A stretch of DNA of 64,000 nt from Sandaracinaceae bacterium (GCA_019637095.1 JAHBWG010000018.1:48190-112189), one strand, 5' to 3'. Counted from the stretch's first letter, positions 39,679 to 48,782 are shown. A program made the numbers and translations. The notes: a model not told the origin generated them from the sequence alone.

Positions 39679-42600
39679 TTGCGCTGGCGGTTCTGGATCG
39701 ATCGAGGCGGCACCTTCACGGACTGCGTCGGGCAGGACCCGGCGTCGGGCGAGCTGCGCGTCGTGAAGGTGCTCTCGAGCGACGAGGCGCCGCTCGTGGG
39801 GATCCGCCGCCTCCTCGGGCTCGAGGACGGCGCGCCCATCCCGCCGTGCGACGTGCGGATGGGCACCACGGTGGCCACCAACGCGCTGCTCGAGCGGCGC
39901 GGCGAGCCCTGCGCGCTCTTCGTCACGCGGGGGCTCGAGGACGTGCTGCGCATCGGCGATCAGACGCGGCCCGAGCTGTTCGACCTCGCGGTGCGCCGCC
40001 CGGCGCCGCTCACCGAGGAGGTGATCGGCGTGGCCGCGCGCGCCGCGCCCGACGGCGCGGTGCTCGACGACGGGCCGCTGCCCTCGCCGCCGCGCGCGCG
40101 CTCGGCGGCGGTCGTCGTGCTGCACGGTCCGCGCGCGCCGGCCCTCGAGCGGCGGCTCGCCGACGCGCTCCGCGCCGCGGGCGTGCGGCACGTGTCGGTC
40201 TCGCACGAGGTCGACCCGGCGCAGGGCCTCCTCGCGCGCGCCGAGACCTGCGTCGCGGATGCGTACCTCACGCCCCTGCTCGTCGACTACGTCGGCGGGC
40301 TGGCCAAGGAGCTACCGGGCAGCACGCTGCGCGTCATGCAGTCGAGCGGCGCGCTCGCCGACGCCGCCGCGTTCCGCGGCCGCGACGCGGTGCTCAGCGG
40401 CCCGGCGGGCGGCGTGGTCGCGCTCGCGTGGCTCGCGGCGCGCGCGGGCGTCGAGCGCGCGATCGGGCTCGACGTCGGCGGGACGTCGACCGACGTCTGC
40501 CGCGTCGAGGGCGCGCCGGATCGCGCGTACGAGGCGCGCGTCGCGGGGGTGCGCCTGCGCGCCCCGATGATGGCGATCCACACCGTCGCCGCCGGCGGAG
40601 GCTCGCTCTGCCGGCTCGACGGCGCCCGCCTCACGGTGGGCCCGACGAGCGCGGGCGCGTCGCCGGGCCCGCTCGCGTACGGCCACCCCGACGCGCGCGA
40701 GCCCACGCTCACCGACGTCGACGTGGTGCTCGGGCGCCTGCCCCCCGATCGCTTCCCGCTCCCGCTCGACGTCGGGCGCGCGCGCGCCGGGCTCGAGGCG
40801 CTCGCGCGGCGCGTCGGGGCCCCCGTCGAGCAGGTGGCCGCGGGCCTCCTCGAGGTCGCCGTAGAGAGCGTCGCCGAGGCGGTCCGGCGCGTCACCGTCT
40901 CGCGGGGGCACGACCCTCGCGATCACGCGCTCGTCGTGTTCGGCGGCGCCGGGGGACAACACGCCTTGCGCGTCGCGAGGCGGCTCGGGATCCGCCGGGT
41001 GATCTCGCCACCGCTTCCCGGCGCGCTCAGCGCGCTCGGGATGGGCGTCGCGGCGCTCGGCACCCACGCCGAGGCGGACCTCGGCGGGCGGCCCATCGAG
41101 GCGCTCGACGCGGCGAGCCTCGAGCAGGTGTTCGCGCCGCTCGAGGCGCGCGGGCGCGCGATCCTCGGCGACGGCGCGCGCGCGATCCGGCGGGTCGACC
41201 TGCGCTACGCGGGCACCGAGACGGGCTTCACGCTCGAGGTCGGCGAGGCGCTCGCCGCCGCGTTCGCCGCGCGGCACCGCGCGGAGCTCGGCTACGAGCG
41301 GCCGGGGCACCCGGTGATCGCGACCACGGCGCGCTCGGAGTCGATCCTCGACGCGCCCGACCCGTCGCTGCCGGTGCTCCCGCGCGCCGACGCGGCGCCG
41401 GCGCCGCTGCGTCGCGCGCGGGCGTGGCTCGGGGACGCGCCGCGCGAGGACGTGCCGATCTACGGGCGCGAGCGGCTCGGCGCGGGCGTCTCGCTCGAGG
41501 GGCCGGCGCTCGTCCTCGAGGACACCGGCGTCCTCGTGCTCGAGCCGGGCTGGCGCCTGCGCGTCGAGGCGGACGGGCGGCTCGAGCTCCGGGACGACGA
41601 CGGAGGTGAGGCGGGCGCCGAGGTCGCGAGCACCCTCCGCGCGGCGCGGCTCGAGGTGTTCTCGAGCGCGTTCGCCTCGATCGCCGAGGAGATGGGCGTC
41701 GCGCTGCGTCGCACCGCGATGAGCACCAACATCCGCGATCGGCTCGACTTCTCGTGCGCCGTGTTCGACGGGGAGGGGCGCCTCGTCGCCAACGCGCCGC
41801 ACATCCCGGTGCACCTCGGGGCGATGGGCGAGACCGTGCGCGCGGTGCTCGACGCGCACCCGCGCCCCGCGCCCGGCGACGTCTTCGCGAGCAACGATCC
41901 GGCCGCCGGCGGATCGCACCTGCCGGACATCACCGTGGTGAGCCCGGTCCACGTTCGAGGCGCGCTGCGCTTCTTCGTGGCGAGCCGCGGCCACCACGCC
42001 GACGTCGGGGGGACGACCCCGGGCTCGATGCCGCCGTTCTCGACGACGCTCGAGGAGGAGGGCGTGGTGCTCCGCGCCCTGCGAATCGTGCACGCCGGCC
42101 GCTTCGACGCCGAGGGAGTGCGCCGCGCGCTGGCGCGGGCGCGCTACCCCGCGCGCCGCCCGGACGAGGTGATCGCGGATCTCGAGGCGCAGATCGCGGC
42201 CAACCACCGCGGCGCGGGGCTGCTCGGTGCGCTCGCGGCGCGCCACGGGGTCGACGTCGTCGTCGAGCACATGGCGCTCGCGCGCGAGGACGCGGCCGCG
42301 CGGGTCGCGGCGGCGATCGCCGCGCTGCCCGACGGAGAGCGCACGTTCGAGGACGCGATGGACGACGGCACGCCGCTCCGCGTGCGCGTCCGGGTCGCGG
42401 GGGCGCGCATGGAGGTCGACTTCACGGGCACCGGGCCCGAGCAGCCCGAGGGCAACCTCAACGCGCCGCGCGCGGTCACCGTCGCGGCGCTGCTCTACGT
42501 GCTGCGCTCGCTCGTCGGCGCGCCGATCCCGCTCAACGCGGGCTGCCTCGCGCCGGTCTCGCTCGTGATCCCCCGAGGGAGCCTCCTCGATCCGTCGCCC

Positions 42601-43155
42601 GGGCGCGCGGTCTGCGCCGGGAACGTCGAGACGTCGCAGCGTGTCGTGGACGTGCTCCTCGGCGCGCTCGGGCTCGCCGCCGCGAGCCAGGGCACGATGA
42701 ACAACGTCACCTTCGGCGACGCCACCTTCGGCTACTACGAGACGATCGCCGGCGGCGCCGGCGCCGGCCCGGCGTTCGATGGCGCGAGCGGCGTCCACAC
42801 GCACATGACGAACACCCGCATCACGGATCCGGAGGTCCTCGAGGACCGCTTCGCCGTGCGCCTCACGCGCTTCGCGCTGCGGCGCGGCTCCGGCGGCGCG
42901 GGCCGCCACCGTGGCGGTGACGGCGTGATCCGAGAGCTCGAGGCGCTCGCGCCCCTCTCGTTCAGCATCCTGAGCGAGCGGCGCGTCATCGCGCCGTTCG
43001 GGCTCGAGGGCGGCGGGGCCGGCGCGCGCGGGCGCACCGTCCACGTGACGCGCGACGGTGTCGAGCGCGAGCTCGCGGGACGCGCCGCCATCGCGCTCGC
43101 GCCCGGCGACCGCGTCCGAATCGAGACGCCCGGCGGAGGAGGGTGGGGCACGTGA
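39679..43155 (+). CDS. Fused hydantoinase A/B (5-oxoprolinase-type) protein
   Basis: 1158 residues from TTG 39679. HyuA half (about 1-640): [13 protein letters not shown] at 6-18, [41 protein letters not shown] and FGGAGGQHA, i.e. an ASKHA-fold ATPase. HyuB half (about 650-1158): [53 protein letters not shown] and [19 protein letters not shown] single-chain A-B order is as in eukaryotic 5-oxoprolinase (~1288 residues), and the [12 protein letters not shown] segment also fits that group. It probably opens 5-oxoproline or a hydantoin with ATP. The stop overlaps the DUF2062 gene. Confidence 0.9.
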   Translation: MRWRFWIDRGGTFTDCVGQDPASGELRVVKVLSSDEAPLVGIRRLLGLEDGAPIPPCDVRMGTTVATNALLERRGEPCALFVTRGLEDVLRIGDQTRPELFDLAVRRPAPLTEEVIGVAARAAPDGAVLDDGPLPSPPRARSAAVVVLHGPRAPALERRLADALRAAGVRHVSVSHEVDPAQGLLARAETCVADAYLTPLLVDYVGGLAKELPGSTLRVMQSSGALADAAAFRGRDAVLSGPAGGVVALAWLAARAGVERAIGLDVGGTSTDVCRVEGAPDRAYEARVAGVRLRAPMMAIHTVAAGGGSLCRLDGARLTVGPTSAGASPGPLAYGHPDAREPTLTDVDVVLGRLPPDRFPLPLDVGRARAGLEALARRVGAPVEQVAAGLLEVAVESVAEAVRRVTVSRGHDPRDHALVVFGGAGGQHALRVARRLGIRRVISPPLPGALSALGMGVAALGTHAEADLGGRPIEALDAASLEQVFAPLEARGRAILGDGARAIRRVDLRYAGTETGFTLEVGEALAAAFAARHRAELGYERPGHPVIATTARSESILDAPDPSLPVLPRADAAPAPLRRARAWLGDAPREDVPIYGRERLGAGVSLEGPALVLEDTGVLVLEPGWRLRVEADGRLELRDDDGGEAGAEVASTLRAARLEVFSSAFASIAEEMGVALRRTAMSTNIRDRLDFSCAVFDGEGRLVANAPHIPVHLGAMGETVRAVLDAHPRPAPGDVFASNDPAAGGSHLPDITVVSPVHVRGALRFFVASRGHHADVGGTTPGSMPPFSTTLEEEGVVLRALRIVHAGRFDAEGVRRALARARYPARRPDEVIADLEAQIAANHRGAGLLGALAARHGVDVVVEHMALAREDAAARVAAAIAALPDGERTFEDAMDDGTPLRVRVRVAGARMEVDFTGTGPEQPEGNLNAPRAVTVAALLYVLRSLVGAPIPLNAGCLAPVSLVIPRGSLLDPSPGRAVCAGNVETSQRVVDVLLGALGLAAASQGTMNNVTFGDATFGYYETIAGGAGAGPAFDGASGVHTHMTNTRITDPEVLEDRFAVRLTRFALRRGSGGAGRHRGGDGVIRELEALAPLSFSILSERRVIAPFGLEGGGAGARGRTVHVTRDGVERELAGRAAIALAPGDRVRIETPGGGGWGT

Positions 43156-43661
43156 CGTGGTGGCACCGCCTCAAGAGGGTCGTCGTCGACAAGATCCTCG
43201 GCCTGCACGACACCCCGCACCGCATCGCGTGGGGTGTGTTCCTCGGCTTCGTCGTCGCGTTCACGCCGACGATCGGCTTCCAGATGATGATCTTCGTCGC
43301 GGTCGCCGCGCTGTTGCGCGCGAACAAGGTGAGCGGCCTGCCGATCGTCTGGGTCACCAACCCGTTCACGGCGGTCCCGCTCTACCTCCTCTGCTGGCGG
43401 GTCGGGGCGTTCGTGCTCGGCACCGACGCGGACGCGGAGCGGGGCCAGCGGATCATCGAGCGCCTGATGGGCGCCGAGACGGGCTGGGAGTGGGGGCGCC
43501 TCTTCGAGGGCGACTTCTGGCGCGAGGTCGGCGCGACGTTCTGGGCCCTCGGGGCCGAGCTCTGGCTCGGCGGCTTCGTCGTCGGCGCGGCGCTCGGCGC
43601 GATGGCGTACCCGCTCACGCTCTGGGGCGTGCGCGCCTACCGCCGCGCGCGCGCCGACTGA
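43152..43661 (+). CDS. DUF2062 inner-membrane protein
   Basis: 169 residues. GTG 43152 is chosen because it overlaps the hyuAB stop and has GGAGGAGG about nine bases upstream; GTG 43143 would place the site too close. It carries the DUF2062 pattern: an N-terminal amphipathic region, then [19 protein letters not shown] (about 20-38), [37 protein letters not shown], and a C-terminal TM helix ([20 protein letters not shown]). Function of the family is unknown. Confidence 0.85.
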   Translation: MTWWHRLKRVVVDKILGLHDTPHRIAWGVFLGFVVAFTPTIGFQMMIFVAVAALLRANKVSGLPIVWVTNPFTAVPLYLLCWRVGAFVLGTDADAERGQRIIERLMGAETGWEWGRLFEGDFWREVGATFWALGAELWLGGFVVGAALGAMAYPLTLWGVRAYRRARAD

Positions 43662-43784
43662 GGGACCCTCGACCGGCCGAGCGCCCGCGGTCGGCCGCGA
43701 GTGCGCCGCGCTCGCGCGTGGGGCGAGCACGGGAGGGCGGCTGGAACTACCCCTCCGGGACTGCTCAGCACACGGCGCGAGGCG

Positions 43785-44086
43785 CTACCCTTCGACGCAC
43801 AGCCCGCCCGCGCAGCGCTCGAGGCCGCGGCAGTCCTCGTCCTCGTTGCAGGCTCGGGCGCAGGCCAGACCATCGCGGGTCTCGGTGCAGACCGCGCCGC
43901 GCTCGCACTGGGCAGAGCAGGCGCACGGCGCGCCTTCGGGACGAGGACCGCCCGGATAGCACGCGAGCACCGCCGACCCGTCGTGGCTCGGCGCACAGAG
44001 CCGCCCATAGGCCGTACGCGTGCTCGCACGACGCATCGCGCTCGCGCGCGGGGAGTCGACGCCGGGCCCGCGCTCATCCAATCGAA
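43785..44086 (-). pseudogene. 3' remnant of a cysteine-rich secreted protein cut by the IS200 element
   Basis: The open frame (stop at 43785) encodes a six-cysteine module with the pattern C-x-C-x3-C-x5-C and ACNEDEDCRGLERCAGGLC, of the kind seen in secreted myxobacterial proteins. Traced 5'-ward it runs into the IS200 left-end hairpin at about 44093, and translation beyond that is IS sequence. Internal ATGs exist but none is followed by a signal peptide, which such a protein should have. The 5' part is not found on the other side of the element, where the crotonase gene ends at once. Most likely a truncated gene; an intact short cytoplasmic protein is less likely. Confidence 0.5.
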
Positions 44087-44141
44087 GGGAAACCCCCGGC
44101 TCTGCCGGGGAGACAGTCGAAGTTTGACAGTTCCGGCAGTC

Positions 44142-44199
44142 GTCATGTGGGACTCCTTCCGTGAGCCGCCCAGGCATCACGGAAGGAGTCCCACATGAC
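44142..44199 (+). promoter_or_regulatory. Long inverted repeat burying the tnpA ribosome site and start codon
   Basis: A perfect 23-bp inverted repeat (44142-44164 with 44177-44199) around a 12-base loop. The right arm contains the AAGGAG ribosome site and the tnpA ATG at 44195. In an mRNA starting outside the element this would fold and block translation, the known IS200 strategy for keeping transposase low. Confidence 0.85.
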
Positions 44200-44623
44200 C
44201 GAACCGCAGAACCTGAATCACACGAAGTGGGAGTGCATGTACCACGTCGTGTTCATCCCGAAGTACCGCAGGAAGGTGCTCTACGTCCAGCTGAGGCGCC
44301 ACCTCGGCGAGGTCTTCCGGAAGCTTACGGAGCAGAAGGAGAGCCGCGTCGAGGAGGGCCACCTCATGCCGGACCACGTGCACATGCTCCTGTCGATCCC
44401 GCCGAAGTACGCGGTCTCGCAGGTGGTCGGCTTCATCAAGGGCAAGAGCGCGATCCACATCGCCAGGACGTTCGGCGAGCGGAAGCGGAACTTCGTCGGT
44501 CAGCACTTTTGGGCCCGTGGGTACTTCGTCTCGACGGTAGGCCGCGATGAGCAGACTGTCCGGGAGTACATCCGGCACCAGGAGGCGGAGGACCGCCGCC
44601 TCGACCAGCTGCGACTTCTGTAG
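44195..44623 (+). CDS. tnpA: IS200-type Y1 transposase
   Basis: 142 residues, the normal TnpA Y1 size. The HUH motif is HVHMLLSIP (about 63-71), preceded by MPDHVH. The start MTEPQNLNHTKWECMYHVVF and PKYRRKVLY are typical. The catalytic tyrosine lies in the C-terminal helix (TVREYIRHQE). It moves single-stranded DNA by recognising the end hairpins. Frame intact, so likely functional; its ribosome site is inside a stem. Translation ends just before the hairpin GCGCC-TTTA-GGCGC. Confidence 0.95.
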   Translation: MTEPQNLNHTKWECMYHVVFIPKYRRKVLYVQLRRHLGEVFRKLTEQKESRVEEGHLMPDHVHMLLSIPPKYAVSQVVGFIKGKSAIHIARTFGERKRNFVGQHFWARGYFVSTVGRDEQTVREYIRHQEAEDRRLDQLRLL

Positions 44624-44625
44624 CC

Positions 44626-44639
44626 GCGCCTTTAGGCGC
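44626..44639 (+). terminator. Hairpin directly after tnpA
   Basis: GCGCC (44626-44630), loop TTTA, GGCGC (44635-44639), three bases after the tnpA stop. Further small hairpins follow at 44646-44658 and 44676-44690, before the right-end hairpin. No T tract. Confidence 0.35.
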
Positions 44640-44725
44640 TCCCCCCGCTCGAAGAGCGAAACTTGCAACCCAAGAGCCGCCTCGGGCGGCCCATGAATAA
44701 AGCCCCCGGCTCTGCCGGGGGATGT

Positions 44726-45490
44726 TTACTCGAACGTACCGCCGCGGCCGGCGCCGTCGCGGAAGCGCGTCGCGCCGGCGACCATCGCGGGATCGGTGAG
44801 CGCGAGGAGGCCGAGCTCGAGCTCGCGCGCGAGCGCGCCGTCGAGGTCGCGGTCGAACGACTCGTACGCAGCGCGGCGGTCCGTCTCGACGCAGCGCGGC
44901 GGGAACGCCGCGATCGTGCGCGCGAGCGCCTCGGCCTCGGCGCGCGCGCGGCCCTTCGGGACGACGCGGTTGGCGAGCCCGATCCGTTCGGCCTCCTCGG
45001 CGCGGACGGGGCGGCCGGTGAGGATGAGATCGAGCGCGCGGCTCAGGCCGATGAGGCGCGGCAGGCGCACGGTGCCGCCGTCGATCAACGGCACGCCCCA
45101 GCGCCGGCAGAAGACGCCGAGCACCGCGTCCTGTTCGACGACGCGCAGGTCGCACCACAGCGCGAGCTCGAGCCCGCCGGCGACGGCGTGCCCCGCGATC
45201 GCCGCGATGACGGGCTTGCCGAGGAGCATCCGCGACGGGCCCATCGGTCCGTCGCCGTCGGGCTCGACGCGGTTCGGGCGACCGTCCGCGATGGCGCGCA
45301 GATCCGCCCCCGCGCAGAACGTCCCGTGGTCGCCGAAGAGCACGCCGACGCGCGCCGCCGGGTCCGCTTCGAACGCGCGGAAGGCGTCGGCGAGGCGCTC
45401 CGCGGTCTCCCGGTCGACCGCGTTCTTTCGATCCGGGCGATCGAGGATCACCGTCGTCACGGGGCCGTCTCGCTCCACGCGCACGCTCAT
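44726..45490 (-). CDS. Enoyl-CoA hydratase/isomerase (crotonase) family protein
   Basis: 254 residues from ATG 45490. The crotonase oxyanion segments are present: GTFCAGADLRAIADG (about 55-69) and IAGHAVAGGLELALWCD (about 98-114). VFCRRWGVPLIDGGTVRLPR holds the position of a catalytic Glu replaced by D/G-type residues (LIDGG), so hydratase activity is uncertain and another crotonase reaction is possible. The C-terminus FRDGAGRGG is typical. TAGGCT lies seven bases upstream, with no ribosome site. The IS200 right end abuts its stop codon. Confidence 0.85.
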   Translation of the reverse strand: MSVRVERDGPVTTVILDRPDRKNAVDRETAERLADAFRAFEADPAARVGVLFGDHGTFCAGADLRAIADGRPNRVEPDGDGPMGPSRMLLGKPVIAAIAGHAVAGGLELALWCDLRVVEQDAVLGVFCRRWGVPLIDGGTVRLPRLIGLSRALDLILTGRPVRAEEAERIGLANRVVPKGRARAEAEALARTIAAFPPRCVETDRRAAYESFDRDLDGALARELELGLLALTDPAMVAGATRFRDGAGRGGTFE

Positions 45491-45497
45491 CGGCGCG

Positions 45498-45503
45498 AGC
45501 CTA
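45498..45503 (-). promoter_or_regulatory. Candidate -10 element for leaderless crotonase gene
   Basis: TAGGCT on the minus strand, seven bases before the ATG at 45490. It is half of a small inverted repeat (AGCCT-ACC-AGGCT). Confidence 0.35.
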
Positions 45504-45546
45504 CCAGGCTTCCCATTCGCTGGCGGTTCTGGCATGCCGAGCCCCC

Positions 45547-47280
45547 ATGCGCCGATCGCTACTGCTCGCCTCCGCGTTCTCGCTCGCCCTCTGCGCCGGT
45601 CTGCCGAGCGCGCGCGCACAGGAGGAGATCGTCCCTCCCGGCACCGCGGACTGCTCGACGCCACGCCGCGCGCTCTCGTCGTGGCTCGGCAACCTGCAAC
45701 CGGGCGCGATCCACCCTCGGCAGTCGGCGCGCTGCTTCGACTGGGCCGGCGCGCGCATCCACGATCACGAGGAGCAGGAGACGCTCGCTCACAAGCTCAA
45801 GCGCGTGCTCGACGCGCGCGGGCACTACGTCGTGATGGACGACGTGCCCGACGAGCCCGTGGTCGAGGGAGGTCGGTTCGTCCCGTTCCCGAACACGCTC
45901 GGCGCGTTCGTGCTCGTGCGGCGCGGGGAGAGCTGGGTGGTCTCCGCCGACACCATCCGGCGGATCCGCGGGTGGCACGCGCAGACGTTCGCGTTCGACT
46001 TCGAGTCGCTGATCGCAGAGGGCCCGCCGTGGCTGCAGCAGCGCATGTTCGGTGCGGCCGCGTGGCAGTACCTCGGGCTGCTCGTCTTCGTACTGATCGG
46101 GCTGCTCCTGCGGCTCGTGGTGAGCTGGGTCATCCGCGCGCAGGGCGCGCGCGTCTTCGCGCACGTGGTGAAGGAGCTCGACGAGGCGCTGCTGCGCGGC
46201 GTCGCGCGCCCGGTGGGGACGACCGCGATGGTGGTGTTCCTGCTCTACGCGGTGCCCTCGATGCACTTCAGCGTGGAGATCAACCGCTTCCTGATCTTCG
46301 GCTTGCGCGTGGCGGCCGCGATCTCCGGCGTGTTCATCGTGTACCGGCTCGTCGACGTCGGCGCGGGCGTGTTCTCGAAGCGGGCGCTCGCGACCGACAC
46401 CAAGCTCGACGACCAGCTCGTGCCGCTCATCCGCAAGTCGCTCAAGGTCGTCACGGTCATCCTGGGCGTGGTGTTCGTGCTGCAGAACATGGAGGTCGAG
46501 ATCGGCTCGCTCATCGCGGGCGTCTCGATCGGCGGCCTCGCGTTCACCCTCGCCGCGCAGAACACGATCTCGAACCTGTTCGGGAGCGTGAGCATCTTCG
46601 CCGACCAGCCGTTCCAGGTCGGCGACGCGGTCAAGATCGACAACATCGAAGGCACCGTCGAGGAGGTCGGCATGCGCTCGACGCGCGTGCGCACCTACTA
46701 CCGCTCGCTCGTGAGCATCCCGAACTCGAAGGTCGCCGACGGCGTCATCGACAACTTCGGGATGCGCAACGTGCGCCGCACGATGATCACGCTCGGTGTG
46801 CAGTACGACACGACGCCGGAGCAGATCGAGGCGTTCTGCCAGGGCGTGCGCGCGATCCTGGCGGCGAACCGGCGGGTCTGGAAGGAGAGCTACAACGCCT
46901 GCTTCGACGGCTTCGGCGACAGCGGGCTGCAGATCCTGGTGTTGTTCTTCCTCGAGGTGAGGACGCGCGACGAGGAGCTGCGCGAGCGCCACCTGATCTT
47001 CCTCGAGGTGCTGCGCCTCGCGCACGCCCTCGGCGTGCAGTTCGCCTTCCCGACCCGCACGCTCCACGTGACGACGCGCGCCACCGAGCGCGACGTGGAG
47101 CCCACCGCGGAGCCGGGCGCCGACGAGCTCACGGCGACCGTGCTCGCGTTCGGGCCGGGCGGCGCGCTCTCGCGCCCCGGCGGGCCCGAGCTCACCCACG
47201 GCTTCTGGTCGGCGAGCTCGGCGGCGGTGCTCACGCCGGCGACGCCCCCGGAGGACCCGAGCGCCGGCTCGACTCGATGA
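45547..47280 (+). CDS. MscS-family mechanosensitive ion channel
   Basis: 577 residues with a signal peptide (about 1-24, ending SARA|QE). A periplasmic domain (25-165) with two cysteines precedes TM helices around 175-200, 220-245, 255-280 and 300-330. The MscS signature is complete: LIAGVSIGGLAFTLAAQNTI, then SNLFGSVSIFADQPFQVGDAV, and IEGTVEEVGMRSTRVRT for the beta domain. The C-terminal cytoplasmic alpha/beta domain is followed by a Pro/Glu tail. It should open under membrane tension during osmotic downshift. Divergent from the crotonase gene. Confidence 0.93.
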   Translation: MRRSLLLASAFSLALCAGLPSARAQEEIVPPGTADCSTPRRALSSWLGNLQPGAIHPRQSARCFDWAGARIHDHEEQETLAHKLKRVLDARGHYVVMDDVPDEPVVEGGRFVPFPNTLGAFVLVRRGESWVVSADTIRRIRGWHAQTFAFDFESLIAEGPPWLQQRMFGAAAWQYLGLLVFVLIGLLLRLVVSWVIRAQGARVFAHVVKELDEALLRGVARPVGTTAMVVFLLYAVPSMHFSVEINRFLIFGLRVAAAISGVFIVYRLVDVGAGVFSKRALATDTKLDDQLVPLIRKSLKVVTVILGVVFVLQNMEVEIGSLIAGVSIGGLAFTLAAQNTISNLFGSVSIFADQPFQVGDAVKIDNIEGTVEEVGMRSTRVRTYYRSLVSIPNSKVADGVIDNFGMRNVRRTMITLGVQYDTTPEQIEAFCQGVRAILAANRRVWKESYNACFDGFGDSGLQILVLFFLEVRTRDEELRERHLIFLEVLRLAHALGVQFAFPTRTLHVTTRATERDVEPTAEPGADELTATVLAFGPGGALSRPGGPELTHGFWSASSAAVLTPATPPEDPSAGSTR

Positions 47281-47307
47281 GGATGTAGCGCCAGCCGCCG
47301 CGGCGCG

Positions 47308-47313
47308 TACGGT
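47308..47313 (+). promoter_or_regulatory. Candidate -10 element for leaderless thioredoxin-like gene
   Basis: TACGGT, eight bases before the ATG at 47322; no ribosome site between. Confidence 0.35.
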
Positions 47314-47321
47314 TCCCGCAG

Positions 47322-47828
47322 ATGAGCGAAGACGCCAGGCCGAAGCGGCCGTGGAAGCGCTGGGCGCTCGAGATCGGCGTCGTGCTCGCGATCTTCTTCG
47401 CGTTCCGCGCGTGGCAGACGTGGGACGCGCCGAGCGGTCCGGCGCCCGCGCTCCGAGGCCACCTGCTCGACGGCGCGCCCTACGCCCTCGCGGCCGAGGG
47501 CGCGCCCGTCCTCGTCCACTTCTGGGCCACCTGGTGTGGCGTCTGCCAGGCCGAGGAGGACAACATCGTCGCGGTCGCCCGCGACCACCGGGTGATCACC
47601 GTCGCGACCCGCTCGGGGCAGACCGCGCAGGTCGCGGGCTACATGCGCGAGCGAGGGCTCGACTTCTCCGTGCTCGAAGACCCCACCGGCGCGATCGCGC
47701 GCGGGTGGGGCGTCCGAGCGTTCCCGACCTCGTTCGTGCTCGACGGTGAAGGCAACATCCGGCACGTCGAGGTCGGGTACACGAGCACGCTCGGGCTACG
47801 CGCCCGGCTGTGGCTCGCCGGGTTCTGA
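47322..47828 (+). CDS. Membrane-anchored TlpA/ScsD-like thioredoxin
   Basis: 168 residues. An N-terminal TM helix (about 15-29, LEIGVVLAIFFAF) anchors a periplasmic thioredoxin fold with active site WATWCGVC (about 68-75). The cis-Pro is in VRAFPTSFVLDGEG. The C-terminal GYTSTLGLRARLWL resembles ScsD/TlpA-type thioredoxins. It likely reduces or exchanges disulfides in the periplasm, which suits the many Cys-rich lipoproteins here. Its 3' end overlaps the convergent 87-residue gene by 33 bases. Confidence 0.9.
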   Translation: MSEDARPKRPWKRWALEIGVVLAIFFAFRAWQTWDAPSGPAPALRGHLLDGAPYALAAEGAPVLVHFWATWCGVCQAEEDNIVAVARDHRVITVATRSGQTAQVAGYMRERGLDFSVLEDPTGAIARGWGVRAFPTSFVLDGEGNIRHVEVGYTSTLGLRARLWLAGF

Positions 47829-48059
47829 GGGCTCGTCGCGCTCCTCCTCGAAGGCCGACGCGAGCTCGCCGAGCAGCTCGGAGGTCGCGGCGAGCGTGCG
47901 CGCGCTCGCGGCGAGCGCGGACCGGCCGACGCCGAGGCCGTGGGCCGCCCAGAGCCGGCCGATGCCGAACAGGGTGGACGCGGCGCGGGTGCTCGCCTCC
48001 GTCAGCGGGCCGCGGGCGTCGGAGTCGCGCTCCGTCTCGTGGGTGGTCTCGGGGGTCAT
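47796..48059 (-). CDS. Small phasin-like helical protein, partner of the RHH gene
   Basis: 87 residues from ATG 48059, three bases after the RHH gene stop, so the two form an operon. The centre is an uncharged amphipathic helix (FGIGRLWAAHGLGVGRSALA and ASARTLAATSELLGELA) between hydrophilic ends, the composition of phasin-like or membrane-surface helical proteins. No named family is recognised. Its 3' end overlaps the convergent thioredoxin gene. Confidence 0.6.
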   Translation of the reverse strand: MTPETTHETERDSDARGPLTEASTRAASTLFGIGRLWAAHGLGVGRSALAASARTLAATSELLGELASAFEEERDEPSEPGEPQPGA

Positions 48060-48062
48060 GGC

Positions 48063-48689
48063 TCAACCTTTCTCCGGCATCAGCCGGCACGTCGATGCGA
48101 GGACGACCCGGCGGGTGGGGTCGTCGAACAGGGCTCGGCAGGCGTCGCTGCCCGCCGGCAGGGGCCGCTCGCACACGGCGCAGCGCGACGCGGCCGCGAG
48201 CACGAAGGGCTGGTAGCCGAAGACGCCTTCGAGCGTCGCCGGCAGGTCCTCGGGGCACGCGGGCTCGTCGAGCGGCGGCGCGTCGCCGCCGTCGTCGCGC
48301 TCCTCCTCGTCGCCGAGCTCGTCGTCGTCGTCATCGTCCTCGCGCTCGAGCGCCGCTTCGTCGTCGCGCTCCTCCTCGGAGCGCCGCGAGATCCGCACGC
48401 GGAGCTGATCGCGCTGCCGCGCGAGGCGGTCCGCGAAGCCGAGCAGCTCGCCCTCGGCGAGCCCGCCGACGGCGTCGACCGCGTCGACCGCGTCCTCGAG
48501 GATCGCGCGCACGACGTTCGAGACGGGCACGCGGAGGTTCTTCGCGAGCCGCTTCAGCTCGTCCTCGAGCACGACGGGCACGCGCGTGTGCAGGACGCGC
48601 TCCTTGGGGGCCTCGTCGCGGCTGCGGCGCTTGCGGCGGGGGCGCTTGGTCGGGTCGTCGTCGCGGGGCACGCCCACGATATGTGTCAC
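48063..48689 (-). CDS. Ribbon-helix-helix-type protein with acidic linker and Cys-rich C-terminus
   Basis: 208 residues from GTG 48689 (GTGs at 48677 and 48671 are alternatives). A basic N-terminus (KRPRRKRRSRDE) precedes an RHH-like segment RVLHTRVPVVLEDELKRLAK followed by NLRVPVSNVVRAILEDAVDA (about 30-70). The centre (about 105-145) is a run of Asp/Glu. The C-terminus has CAVC, then two more cysteines (about 169-201), suggesting a zinc site. The RHH part predicts DNA binding as a dimer; the acidic middle is unusual. Two operator-like repeats lie at and just before its start, consistent with autoregulation. Confidence 0.7.
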   Translation of the reverse strand: MTHIVGVPRDDDPTKRPRRKRRSRDEAPKERVLHTRVPVVLEDELKRLAKNLRVPVSNVVRAILEDAVDAVDAVGGLAEGELLGFADRLARQRDQLRVRISRRSEEERDDEAALEREDDDDDDELGDEEERDDGGDAPPLDEPACPEDLPATLEGVFGYQPFVLAAASRCAVCERPLPAGSDACRALFDDPTRRVVLASTCRLMPEKG

Positions 48690-48733
48690 GCCGTGTTACG
48701 CGTCAAGCGAAATCTGTATCACAACGTGTTTCG
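48686..48733. promoter_or_regulatory. Two direct operator-like repeats in the RHH/lspA intergenic region
   Basis: TCACGCCGTGTTACG (48686-48700) and TCACAACGTGTTTCG (48719-48733) match at 12 of 15 positions and are spaced 33 bases apart, about three helical turns. Each core, CAC-nn-(C)GTG, is itself near-palindromic. The first overlaps the GTG of the RHH gene. Confidence 0.5.
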
Positions 48734-48767
48734 CTGCCGCGCGCGTGCGCACGCGGGGCTTTGTGGG

Positions 48768-48773
48768 TATGGT
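48768..48773 (+). promoter_or_regulatory. Candidate -10 element for leaderless lspA
   Basis: TATGGT, nine bases before the ATG at 48783; no ribosome site between. Confidence 0.4.
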
Positions 48774-48782
48774 CCCCGGCCG

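Larger units (their letters stand above)
44091..44725 (+). mobile_element. IS200/IS605-family insertion sequence (IS200 type, tnpA only)
   Basis: About 630 bases: tnpA flanked by two matching terminal hairpins. The left-end hairpin is CCCCGGC-TCT-GCCGGGG (44094-44110). The right-end hairpin has the same sequence with one more pair (44703-44721). No terminal inverted repeats or target duplications are visible, as expected for HUH single-strand transposition. Exact cleavage points cannot be read; the limits given are approximate. The right end lies within five bases of the crotonase stop codon. Confidence 0.85.

Noticed and set aside
43701..44198. A plus-strand frame across the IS left end
   Set aside because: It overlaps the IS boundary and the Cys-rich remnant, and shows no protein-like features.
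44726..45664. An N-terminal extension of the crotonase gene beyond ATG 45490
   Set aside because: The upstream residues are Arg/Ser-rich and not crotonase-like, and the -10-like hexamer seven bases before 45490 supports the shorter form.
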